Part shown: positions 1 through 8,821 of the stretch, one piece after another
Layout: each line of letters begins with the position of its first letter
Position numbering within the stretch: the first letter of the stretch is position 1
Assembly (NCBI RefSeq): GCF_000227135.1
Contig: NC_018252.1
Coordinates: 92,414 to 156,413, forward strand
DNA length: 64,000 bases
Direction: 5' to 3'
DNA from: Leishmania donovani
Taxonomy: Eukaryota; Euglenozoa; Kinetoplastea; Trypanosomatida; Trypanosomatidae
Notes under the pieces: generated by a model
Told to the model about the DNA's origin: nothing
Databases searched by the model: none
The model's input: only the letters and a program-made list of their open reading frames with translations
Position numbers and translations under genes: made by a program

Positions 1-2526
1 CTCGAAGAGCGGCAGCGAGCACAGAAAGGCATAGAAGTCGCACTGTTGATCAGCCGTCAGAATCGAGGTCGGAATGAAGCACGCCGTGAACCCTGCAAGC
101 GAGGCGTCCGCCCCGCCACGTCCGTCGTTGATCGGCTTCGCCATCGGCGGCAGAGGCAACAGCGAAGAGGGGGGCTTCAACAAAGAAGGCGCCGGTGGTG
201 GCCAAACAGGCAGCGGCTCGTCGGGGCAAGCCTCCGCCACGATCTTGGGTGAATACGGCGCAGCCAGGGTGAAACCTTCCTCCGTCATCGCCTTGGGTAG
301 CTCAGTCTTCTCCACATGCTCGATGTACCGCGTCGCGGGTGCCCGCACGGCCTTCGCGCACACCTCGGCATCGCCGACACCTCGACTACGTGGGACACCA
401 TCCTTGAAGAGCTTCGTCTCATTATCGCTCATCTCACTTGCGTGGACGTGCGACATGAGCAGCTTCCCCTCGACGTTCCTCAAATGATGCCGCCACTCCT
501 TCTCGTCCACGGCGCCGGCCGCGTCACTCGCGATCGGCTCTGCCGTCTTCGCCGCCGCCGTCATCGCAGACGAAGAAGTTGAATCACGCTCCTTGAGGTG
601 GGCATCGCCCGTGACCGCGGCAGCCGTCTCCTTTGCTCCCGCTGTCTCCTCCTCGTCTGCGGCCAGCAGACGCGACGCCGGTGGCAGCTGCGCCTCCGTC
701 ATGGTGCCCATGAACGCGCGTCGCACGCCGCTTGTCTGAGTGCCTGCGTGGCAGTGCAGCGACTGCGACCGCTGCCGCTGCACGTAGTCGAAGGAGTAGA
801 GGAACTGCGAGGCTATGAGCTGCAAATGGGCAAAGACGGCCTCCTTGTCGCGCCGCCGCTCGAAGCGGTGGAGTGCGATGCGGCCCAGCTCTGAAGGAGC
901 GGTGGACAGCTTCAGCGAGTCCAGCGTGCGCCGCGTGACAGGCACCCCACGTGAGCGGGAGGATGCCGAGGACGCATCGGTCGGCTTGCCTGCCACCGGC
1001 TGAGGCTGCAGTCGCACCTCGACAACGTCACTGAACACGGGGCTCGTCAAAGCCTCCAAGACACACGCAGCCGTCATAGTCTTGAAGGATGAAACAGTGG
1101 TGGTGTGCTGCACAAGCGCAGCTGTGTCGTAGCCATGTTGAGAGGCGATGGAGTGAAACGTTGTCCAAAGCAGGGGCCTCGCATCAGCGGGGGGCAGCAG
1201 CGCACAGAGGAGTGCACCTGTTGTGCGTGCCACCTCCACCTTGCCACCGCCCTGTGGTCTCCCCTGTCCCTGCCCCTCCTCCTCGTCAGCCCTCGGCGCA
1301 AGAGTCGCTGGTGCACGATCGATGGGGACAAGCCGCAGTGCTCGAACGCATCGGTGCACCCACGACGGTGTCACAGTCGCGGGCTGGAGAGAAGCGTTTG
1401 TGGCAGTAGAAGACGCCGCTGATGACGACTGCGCCACCGCAGCAAGAGTCTCCGAGCTGGGCCCAGCTGCCGGTCTCGGCAGTGTCGTTGCAGAGGGCCG
1501 TGGTGCTGGCAGAGACGCTGTTCCCTCTGTGGCCAACGCGGGCGCAACGAAAGATGGACGACGCACATCGCTATCGCCAGCTGACTGCTCTCCGCTTTTC
1601 TGGTGTGGCACATATGTGCTACTCTCATGCCCCTCGTCGCTGGTGTCCGTGTTTGTGCTGTGGACGCTACAGTACGGCTCGTCGCTCTCGCTTCCGCTGT
1701 CGTCACCCGAAGAAGACGTGGAGGAAGACGCAGTCGAAGAGGACGTGCTCGACGACGCGCCGCGCTCCGCCGGTGGAGGCGGGAGAACAAGGACGTGAGT
1801 GGCCTCTGCCGCTGTGTGCACAATGCGGCCTCCGTGATAACAGAGCAGCCGCATCAAGTCGGCATCCGGCGCAGCGCCATCCAGTAAGAAACGGCAGAAG
1901 GCAAAGACGGTGGTGTTGCTCAGCGCCGCGCAGCTGGCGATGGACGAGGAGGGGTAGCGCAGGTACCACTCGGAAAACAGGATGCAGCGGGAGAGAGCGT
2001 ACAGTAGCTCCATGGAGTCTGCCACGTCCTCTCCTTCACTAGTGTGGCGCACCTCGATAAGTTGCATCGTCGTCGCGCTGCTCCAGCGCGACGCATCCTC
2101 CACGACGAGGACGATACGTGTGTAGTCCGCAGGGTCTATGCTAAGGCTGCTGAAACTGAACTGCGAGGAGCCTGGGACCACTGACACACGCCTGGCATCG
2201 GCGAGGAAGCTCACCCAGCCAAAGGACTTGAGAATCGTCGTCGTGTCCTCCTTGTCCCATGGAGTCATGAGGTGCACCTTGTTGCCGGAGGAAAAGAGTA
2301 CCTGCAAGAACAATGTCGCATTAGGGAAGGCAAAGACAGGGGTGAGTCGCCGCTCTCGGGTGAAGTGCAGCTGACGCACAGTCGGATTGCCAGCTCGCTT
2401 GACCGTACACGCCTTGTCGCCAGGCTCTGACGTCGCCGATGTCGCGCCATCGTGACACAGGGAGGTGGGGATCGAGAAGGACACAAGCGTTTCAATGGAA
2501 ACGAAAAAATGCAGCCCACCCCACAT
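1..2526 (-). CDS. BRCT-domain protein, 3'-truncated by window edge; possible RAP1-like telomere protein
   Basis: The frame is open from an ATG at 2524-2526 to base 1, giving 842 codons with no stop, so the C-terminus lies outside the window. Around residues 222-240 there is a BRCT-type core (LLCYHGGRIVHTAAEATHVL). Around residues 388-402 comes the BRCT closing helix (TPSWVHRCVRALRLVP), where the Trp is the family hallmark. Between the two halves lies an insertion of about 130 residues rich in Ser, Thr, Asp and Ala. The first 200 residues look folded but I do not recognise them; the region after residue 480 is mostly low-complexity. BRCT modules bind phosphopeptides or other proteins in DNA repair and telomere factors. 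Trypanosome RAP1 is a large nuclear protein with an internal BRCT, so it is one candidate, but no Myb domain is recognisable here. The BRCT call is fairly secure, RAP1 is a guess, and the start is provisional. Confidence 0.75.
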   Translation of the reverse strand, partial: MWGGLHFFVSIETLVSFSIPTSLCHDGATSATSEPGDKACTVKRAGNPTVRQLHFTRERRLTPVFAFPNATLFLQVLFSSGNKVHLMTPWDKEDTTTILKSFGWVSFLADARRVSVVPGSSQFSFSSLSIDPADYTRIVLVVEDASRWSSATTMQLIEVRHTSEGEDVADSMELLYALSRCILFSEWYLRYPSSSIASCAALSNTTVFAFCRFLLDGAAPDADLMRLLCYHGGRIVHTAAEATHVLVLPPPPAERGASSSTSSSTASSSTSSSGDDSGSESDEPYCSVHSTNTDTSDEGHESSTYVPHQKSGEQSAGDSDVRRPSFVAPALATEGTASLPAPRPSATTLPRPAAGPSSETLAAVAQSSSAASSTATNASLQPATVTPSWVHRCVRALRLVPIDRAPATLAPRADEEEGQGQGRPQGGGKVEVARTTGALLCALLPPADARPLLWTTFHSIASQHGYDTAALVQHTTTVSSFKTMTAACVLEALTSPVFSDVVEVRLQPQPVAGKPTDASSASSRSRGVPVTRRTLDSLKLSTAPSELGRIALHRFERRRDKEAVFAHLQLIASQFLYSFDYVQRQRSQSLHCHAGTQTSGVRRAFMGTMTEAQLPPASRLLAADEEETAGAKETAAAVTGDAHLKERDSTSSSAMTAAAKTAEPIASDAAGAVDEKEWRHHLRNVEGKLLMSHVHASEMSDNETKLFKDGVPRSRGVGDAEVCAKAVRAPATRYIEHVEKTELPKAMTEEGFTLAAPYSPKIVAEACPDEPLPVWPPPAPSLLKPPSSLLPLPPMAKPINDGRGGADASLAGFTACFIPTSILTADQQCDFYAFLCSLPLFE

Positions 2527-3179
2527 GGTGCGACGAGCCCCGTTGAGATCCGCTTTATAGCTAATGTATATATAATATGTGGTGTGTACTGAGGGATCGT
2601 GTCCGAGTGCGTATGCAGGTGTGTGTGCTTGATCCGGCGAGTCCGTGTTTATGGATGTCCTGTAGTGTGGGGAGGGAGCATGTGCGTCTGTTCTGCTGTG
2701 CACGCCAGCGCAAGCGCGTATGAGCGCCTCTTGTTCTCCCCTCGTCGTTTAGGTGCTGCGACCCGCTACATGGCACGCGTGATGACCGCCATCCGCAGAG
2801 GCAGAGAAGGGCGAAGGGGGTGGGTGGGTTATGCACAGTTGTCAAGAGTGAAAGGCAGCAGATGCAGTGCGTACGGGCATACGCGCACGTCGATGCAGGA
2901 AACGTGGAAACGAGGAGTTTGTACGCGGCCATCGCTGTGAATGAGGATCGGCTCGCAAGTGAGGAACGGAGAAGCCAACGCATCCAACTGTGTGTGTGTG
3001 TGTGTGTGCGTGTGTGCGTATGAGAGTATTGATTTCGTGTTTGAGTCTAGTGCGGGCATACAACAATGGACGAGAGAGAGAACAAGAAGACACTGAAAAC
3101 GGTGACGTGTATGCGCACGTGCACATGGAGACAGAGAGAGGCAAGCGTTGCACCCATGCATCTGTGGCCTTGCGCGAGA
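2527..3179. other. Intergenic spacer between B9D2 and the BRCT gene
   Basis: No credible reading frame on either strand. It holds a GT run near 2991-3010 and an AT-rich patch near 2562-2580. On the minus strand it would be the B9D2 3' UTR followed by the 5' leader of the BRCT gene; I could not pick a clear splice acceptor. Confidence 0.7.
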
Positions 3180-3731
3180 TTATGCGTAAATGAGGCCGGC
3201 CTGCTTCATTCCACGTCCCATCACTGTGAAGGACATCTTCACGGTGCCGCTTGTCACTGTGTGCAGCTTGAAGCGTTGTTCGTTGTCGGCAATGAGAGAG
3301 TTGTCGCGGAGCACCGGGTAGCCGCCCATGACAGACAGGCGAAGCGTCTGCCACAAGCGCACAAGTGCGCTGGAGCTCCACAAATTCGGCCTCCACGTAG
3401 ACAGGCACAGCTCCTGCTCCCCGCCGCCAGGCATGGGCAAGTACGCGGTGCCGTAGCCGCCAATATCCTTGCAGCCGTAGCTATCGAGCTGCCATACCTG
3501 AATCGCGATCTTCGGCCAACCCTGCACGCTGTTAAAGCTGTAGTGCACATCGATGGGGTAGTTCCACGGGATGCCGTCGCTGCCGCTGCGCATCACGTGT
3601 GTCGAGCCGGAGGTACGCCCCTCGACGGCGGTCCACTGCGTGCCCGTTATCATCTCGTAGCTGCAAAAGTAGCTGCTGTCGCCGAAATCGTGGCCGCACA
3701 CGATCTCGCCGACGATGTGCAGCTCCGACAT
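3180..3731 (-). CDS. B9D2: B9 domain-containing protein 2 (ciliary transition zone)
   Basis: The 183-residue protein is one complete B9 domain and is close in length to animal B9D2 (about 175 residues). It opens with MSELHIVGEIVCG, matching the family start (E-x-H-V-x-G-x-I). It contains the conserved WNYPIDVHY and QGWPKIAIQVW segments, then DSYG, a GYGTAYLP strand, the TWRP block and a late RFKLHTVTSGTV strand. In animals B9D2 forms the MKS module of the transition zone with B9D1 and MKS1 and gates entry to the cilium. Here it would act at the base of the flagellum. The ATG at 3729-3731 places the family's N-terminal strand right at the start, so I accept it. No truncation or missing block is visible. 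Confidence 0.93.
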   Translation of the reverse strand: MSELHIVGEIVCGHDFGDSSYFCSYEMITGTQWTAVEGRTSGSTHVMRSGSDGIPWNYPIDVHYSFNSVQGWPKIAIQVWQLDSYGCKDIGGYGTAYLPMPGGGEQELCLSTWRPNLWSSSALVRLWQTLRLSVMGGYPVLRDNSLIADNEQRFKLHTVTSGTVKMSFTVMGRGMKQAGLIYA

Positions 3732-4915
3732 GGTGGATAAGCAGCAACACTCGCCAGTACACCGGTGGAAAGGGGAGCCAAATGCCAGCCGTCACTACGC
3801 AAAAAGCGATAGAGTGCAGTCCTACAACAGCAGGAGAGGACGGCGAGGGCTGCACAGTAACGTTGCAGAGTTCGTCCGGTATCGCCCCTCTCTCTCTGGC
3901 TTCAGCTTTTTGGTGTTCAAGTTTGAGTCTGCAGCTTGAGGTGAGTCTGTGTCAGCATGCGCCCTATGTGTTTACGGCCTTGTGAGTCTATGTGTGCATG
4001 CCCGTGTTTGTACCGCCACACGCAAGTGGAAGAGTGGCGTCGCCTACTCTGCCTAGTAGCCACCCCAGATGCAGCCCCTTGGCGTTGGCACACCGGCTAG
4101 TAAGCAAGGTCGGAAGCGGGCGAAAGTGCTGCTGCACTGGCAATCATGACAAGCAGGAAAGAATTTGGACGGACGGGCAGTGTATTCTGGTGCTACACGA
4201 CAGAGGACAGATACAGACAGAAAAGAGGAGTGCCGCGTAGTTGAAGAGCAGGGCAGACAGTGGGATGGCAATCGCAGAAGCACCAGCACACAGAGAGAGA
4301 GATGATCAACGTCAACTTCACTGCATGGAGCTGTCAGCGGCGCAGGAGTTCCTTCATGATTACATATGGTTGAGGATGAGTGTGTCAAGGCAATCATGAC
4401 ACGAACCTTCGCAGACATGAGCTCACCCCCTCCACACGCACACACACACACATACAGCCCCCTCGTATCCACCTGACCTTCACGCTCACCGCTGCAATGG
4501 CATTACTTGGCAGTGCGTTGGGCGGTGCACAAGAACAGGAGATGCGTTGGGCGCCCTCGAGAGAGAGAGAGGTCGACGGGTAGCGGTTGACAGAAACGAG
4601 AACAAAAAAAAAAATGAAAAAAAAAACGAACAAGCGCGCCATGTGTCTAAAAGGCAATCAGGAAAGAGAGGGAAGATGAGCCGCCTCCGTCTAGCATTGT
4701 GTGCGCATCTACTCTAGCCGAAACAGCAGCACCGAAGCGACTTTCCTTGCGTGATCAAAAGCGCCAGCGCGCATACACAAGGTCAGCCATCATCACATCT
4801 CATGAGCGCGCCCACCTCACCTCCGCCTCCTACGCGTATGTGTGCGCGCCATCGTCTACGATCAAGATGGGGAGGAGGGTAAAGCGGGGTTGAGGAGTTC
4901 CAACCGCGCGCACAC
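3732..4915. other. Intergenic spacer
   Basis: No gene seen. A-rich tracts at about 4603-4628 are long pyrimidine tracts on the transcribed minus strand and may direct 3' processing of the upstream SPRY-like gene or trans-splicing of B9D2. A short CA run lies near 4438-4452. Confidence 0.65.
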
Positions 4916-7141
4916 TCAGGCAGAGTACAGAAGCTCAGCCAAATCCATCTCGGCGGAGAAGACGGCCACTGGAAAGAGTGGTGCGGGGTGACGAGCGGGG
5001 CAGAAGCGAAATGCGACGCCCATGGAGACACCCTCTACGTAAAACTCCAGCTCCCCGTGCTCCAGGTCCAGTCGTGCAGCCAGCTCCGACCCCGGCGCGT
5101 ACGGGGCACCGTAGGGGCGCTCTGCGCCAGCGGAGGTGGTAGTGCTCACCCCCTGCGCGATTGCCCCGGTCGACAGGTACAGAAACGCGGGTGCCTCCGT
5201 CCCGTAACCTGTGAAGGCGCGGGTGGCGAATCCGAACGCCAGTGCGGGTGCGCGGCGCACCCTACCACCGCCGCCTCCACGGCCGCGCCGCTGCCGCCCC
5301 GAGGCGCGATGCATCGTCGTCGGCGATTCCCAGCGAAACGCGAAGGTCAGAGAGCCGCGCGTCAGGCCGAGGTTGCCCATCGCATAGAAGGGGATAACCA
5401 GACGCTGCAGCACGTCTTCAAGACGTCCCTCGTACTCCCGCTCGATCAGTGCCAGCGCGTCCGTGGCGTCCGCTTTACAGACATATCCGTCGCTCGAGAC
5501 GACGATGTTTCCGCTGTGTGCGATATCCCAGCGAAGTTGCCGCTGACGCCCACACGAAAGGGGCGCGACCGGGTCGGCATACGACCCTGTAGAGGGCGCT
5601 CGCCGCACTAGCGGAAGCTCGCCAGTGGCACGCAACGGAGGAGACGACGACGGTAGTGCCGGCGGCGTGCTTGACCAGAGGGCCGGGGTAGTGAGACGGT
5701 AGCGTCGCTGATGCGCACGGCAGGCTTCGAAGGACGCTGTTGCGCATAGCACACCAGTGCCGCTGGGTGGGCGCAGCGCTTCTTGAATGCGAGCTAGCTT
5801 CTGCTTGTAGGCTTCGTACAGGCGCTGCTCCTCGTCCTCGTGCATGTCGGTCACCGCGCGCTGTGCAGAATTCGGCTTGCGCGGTGATGCTCGTGATCCG
5901 TCCCCTTCAGAGGGCGGCGGCGACGGTGCGGGTCGCTGTGAAGTACGGCGCTCCTCTGACCGCACAAGCGCCCGTTGTGGAGAAGGCGACGAGGCCCCAG
6001 CACGCGTTATGGGCGCCGAAGCACACTGCTCGCTTGTAGAGAGCGACGGAGCTGCTTCCTTTGGGGGGGTGCACGGCTGCGGAGACGAACGCTGAGGGCT
6101 TGGGGTCTTGGATGGGTGCGGTTGAGGCGACACTGCTGAGCCTTTAGCTAAGCCATTGGCGGCAGCCGCTGGTGTCGCCAAGAAGGGCGATGGAGGCGCG
6201 CTGGGCTCGGCGGGTTGCTCCTGCGGCCTCTTGCTGGCGGCGGCAGGAGGCCCACAAGCGTCCACGCCGCCATTTGCCCCCCGCACATAGAGGCGGGCCT
6301 GCACATGTGCCGATGGCGGTGACGGAGAGCTGGGAGGCGCTGGTGCCTCCATCGAAAAGGCTCGCAACTCCTCGCCGACCTCATCGTGGGCGCATTCGGG
6401 TGGCGGTGAAGAAGACGCCTCCGACCCGCCGTAACGTGATGCGTCGCCCGCAGCCTCCGAGGAAGGGGTTCGACCACACGGCACCGATACAGAGAGCCGT
6501 GCGGCAGACGAGGACAACGGCGACAAGCGGGCTTCCAACCGCTGCCGCTGCTCCTCGGCAAGCTCTCGCTCCAGCTGCAGGATTTGACGCTGCCGCTCCG
6601 CCTCGCTAAGCGCTGCACGTGCTTCTGCCTCGGCCGACGGCCCTGCTGCTACTGCTGAGCGCAGAGGCGGCGCCGGTGCCGTCCAGCTGCCGTATGTGTA
6701 GGGGTTGGACGACAGTGGCGGGGGTACGGCATGCGATGCGGACGCGGCACTCGAGATGTAGGGGTCTGACAGGTACGCGGACGGATATGTGGCAGAGGCA
6801 CTTAGCGCGCTGTACAAGTTCGGCGTCATCGCTTCCGTGTACGACAACAGCGCCGACGCGTCGCGCACGGGAGACGGAGTTCCACTGAGTGGAATGGCAG
6901 AAGGGAACGGAGAGGGTCGCTGTTCGCCTCCGCCGAGCGAGAGGGCAGACAGGAAGCCTTCATCGGAGATCATCGTGTCTAGTGGCTGCGTGGCACAAGC
7001 TGCTTGCTTAACTGCCGTGGGGGCAGCACGTCGCTGAGTACGTCTATGTTTTCGAACGTGGTGAGTGGGAGAGCGGCAATGCTCTTCGAGTAGAAGGAAA
7101 AAGAAACGCGGCTCCTTCGGCTGCCCTTCCCCACCGCTCAT
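4916..7141 (-). CDS. SPRY-like domain protein with disordered, Pro/Ser-rich N-terminal region
   Basis: 741 residues from the ATG at 7139-7141. Residues from about 530 to the end resemble a SPRY/B30.2 fold: RWDIAHSGNIVVSSDG, a long strand-rich stretch, then the typical ending with a Pro-Gly turn, LDLEHGELEFYVEGVSMGVAF and APLFPVAVFS. The Leu-Asp ... Phe-Tyr-Val-x-Gly signature is what SPRY domains use around their NG-like turn. Residues around 170-205 and 440-465 are Glu/Arg/Gln-rich and likely coiled coils. The rest is Pro, Ser and Ala-rich and probably disordered. A run of Arg and Gly near residues 605-620 interrupts the SPRY region. The partner is unknown. A pyrimidine tract plus AG near 7216-7217 fits the ATG used; a second in-frame ATG at 6971-6973 would remove 56 residues and cannot be excluded. 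Confidence 0.8.
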   Translation of the reverse strand: MSGGEGQPKEPRFFFLLLEEHCRSPTHHVRKHRRTQRRAAPTAVKQAACATQPLDTMISDEGFLSALSLGGGEQRPSPFPSAIPLSGTPSPVRDASALLSYTEAMTPNLYSALSASATYPSAYLSDPYISSAASASHAVPPPLSSNPYTYGSWTAPAPPLRSAVAAGPSAEAEARAALSEAERQRQILQLERELAEEQRQRLEARLSPLSSSAARLSVSVPCGRTPSSEAAGDASRYGGSEASSSPPPECAHDEVGEELRAFSMEAPAPPSSPSPPSAHVQARLYVRGANGGVDACGPPAAASKRPQEQPAEPSAPPSPFLATPAAAANGLAKGSAVSPQPHPSKTPSPQRSSPQPCTPPKEAAPSLSTSEQCASAPITRAGASSPSPQRALVRSEERRTSQRPAPSPPPSEGDGSRASPRKPNSAQRAVTDMHEDEEQRLYEAYKQKLARIQEALRPPSGTGVLCATASFEACRAHQRRYRLTTPALWSSTPPALPSSSPPLRATGELPLVRRAPSTGSYADPVAPLSCGRQRQLRWDIAHSGNIVVSSDGYVCKADATDALALIEREYEGRLEDVLQRLVIPFYAMGNLGLTRGSLTFAFRWESPTTMHRASGRQRRGRGGGGGRVRRAPALAFGFATRAFTGYGTEAPAFLYLSTGAIAQGVSTTTSAGAERPYGAPYAPGSELAARLDLEHGELEFYVEGVSMGVAFRFCPARHPAPLFPVAVFSAEMDLAELLYSA

Positions 7142-8821
7142 GTGAGGTTACGCCGACCGCAAACGGCAACCACAGCCCCACCCGGTGCCGCCGCCTTCTT
7201 CTTGACTTTGCCCACCTCATGAGAAGGGACGAAGGACAACCGTTTGAGGAAGACAATCGCCGCATTGACAAGAACGCATGACGCCGTGGGTGCGCGTGAG
7301 CGTGTGGATAAGCTCGGCGAGTGGATATCAAGGTCGTGGAGAGCACGAAAATGGCACAGATACGGTCAGCAGCACATAAGAGGCGCTGTGAGTCTTCACA
7401 AGCGCTGCCCCGTCACCAATGAAACGGTGTGGAATGCACGTCCCCACAAGGTCCACAGAAGCATGCTAGCAGGCAGACACAGAGCTATGGAAGCGCCTGT
7501 GCGAAAAAGCGGCGGCCCACTGCATCGCACACGGCCCCATCCCTGACGATAGCTAGTCGGCAGCCAAGGTACCACAAGCAGAGGCAGCGAAGGCTACACA
7601 TATTCCGGCCCTTATGCAGAGTCACACATACACGTATACATACTCATCTATATATACACACACATTTATACGCTCGCAGACATCATCCAAGACTATCTCC
7701 CGCTTGACCGCCGAAACACAGGTGCAGCAGAGGATGGTCCCGGCGCAGCTGCGCGTTTAATGGTGTCACCTTCTTCCCACCGCCTCTTGGCCGCTTTCTT
7801 CCTCACTTTGCCTTCGCTTATTACTTTGGAAAACAACAACACAAATCCGGAGCGCACGTCGTGGGCGCTGCCTCCAACGTCGCTGTTTTGTGCGCTGCAT
7901 GTGCGCAACCATTTGGGCGTATGGGTGGCTCCGTTATCCTCGCATACCGCACGACACGCGCGACAACGTGTACGTGATGGAGGCGGGGAGAGCTGGCAAA
8001 TTATAATAATAACTAAGCAATGCTTCTTTCTATCAGCCGTCGTGCGTTCCTCTCCGCGCCAGTGCTGCTGCCCGCTGAAAACGTCGCTGCGCACACGTCG
8101 AATGAATGCCAGTGAGCTCCTCATCCCTTCTCCAGCGGGGGATGCGGGCTGCACACACACACACACGAGAAGACACGAATGATGCGCAGGTACGAGCTCC
8201 CGAACTGTCCTGCGCACACGCGCACAGACCGCACGAGAAACGTGAAGAGAACACACGAAATCCAAGCACAGATCGAAGGAGGGGGAGGGAAGGGGGGGGG
8301 GCTTTACAGCGGCACCGGCATCACGCACGCGCGCGCGTGTGTATGGGCATAGAGAGAAAAACATACAACAAAAAAAACGATAAGAAAGCAACGGCAACAA
8401 CACCTTAGCACGCACGCTCGCAGGCGCACATACAGAGCGAGAGAGACGAATGGCTGAGCTAAGGATAAGGAGGACAGAAAGACAGAAAGGAAGACGTTGA
8501 GAGACATGCTAGCACGGGGGTGGGGTGGGTGGGTAAAGAATCGGACCAGAAGAGGGAGGAGATCCTCCAGATACACATACAGACAGGCACGCAGACCGGT
8601 CAACTGTACTCGTTTAGGTGCGGTGTGTGCGCGAGGAGGCACACGGAGCATGAAGCAAGAGTACAGAAAGACAGACTGTGATTGAGTGAGAGGGGGAAAA
8701 GGGACACTGGCATGCAAGTGAGTCACGTCGACCTACGTACCCAGAGATGCGAGCGAATGGCACCCGCGACGGGAGACGCCGTGGCCGTGGGGAAAGACGG
8801 GCACCCATAACGACCCTCGCA
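7142..8821. other. Intergenic spacer
   Basis: About 1.7 kb without a credible gene. It has a candidate splice acceptor for the SPRY-like gene near 7216-7217, a G-run near 8292-8301, CA/AT-rich stretches near 7625-7680 and 8153-8166, and broad purine-rich plus-strand tracts between 8340 and 8700. Confidence 0.65.

Noticed and set aside
7693..8415. A 240-codon minus-strand open frame in the spacer
   Set aside because: Arg/Ser/Cys/Val-rich with no ATG support and composition typical of spacer sequence here.
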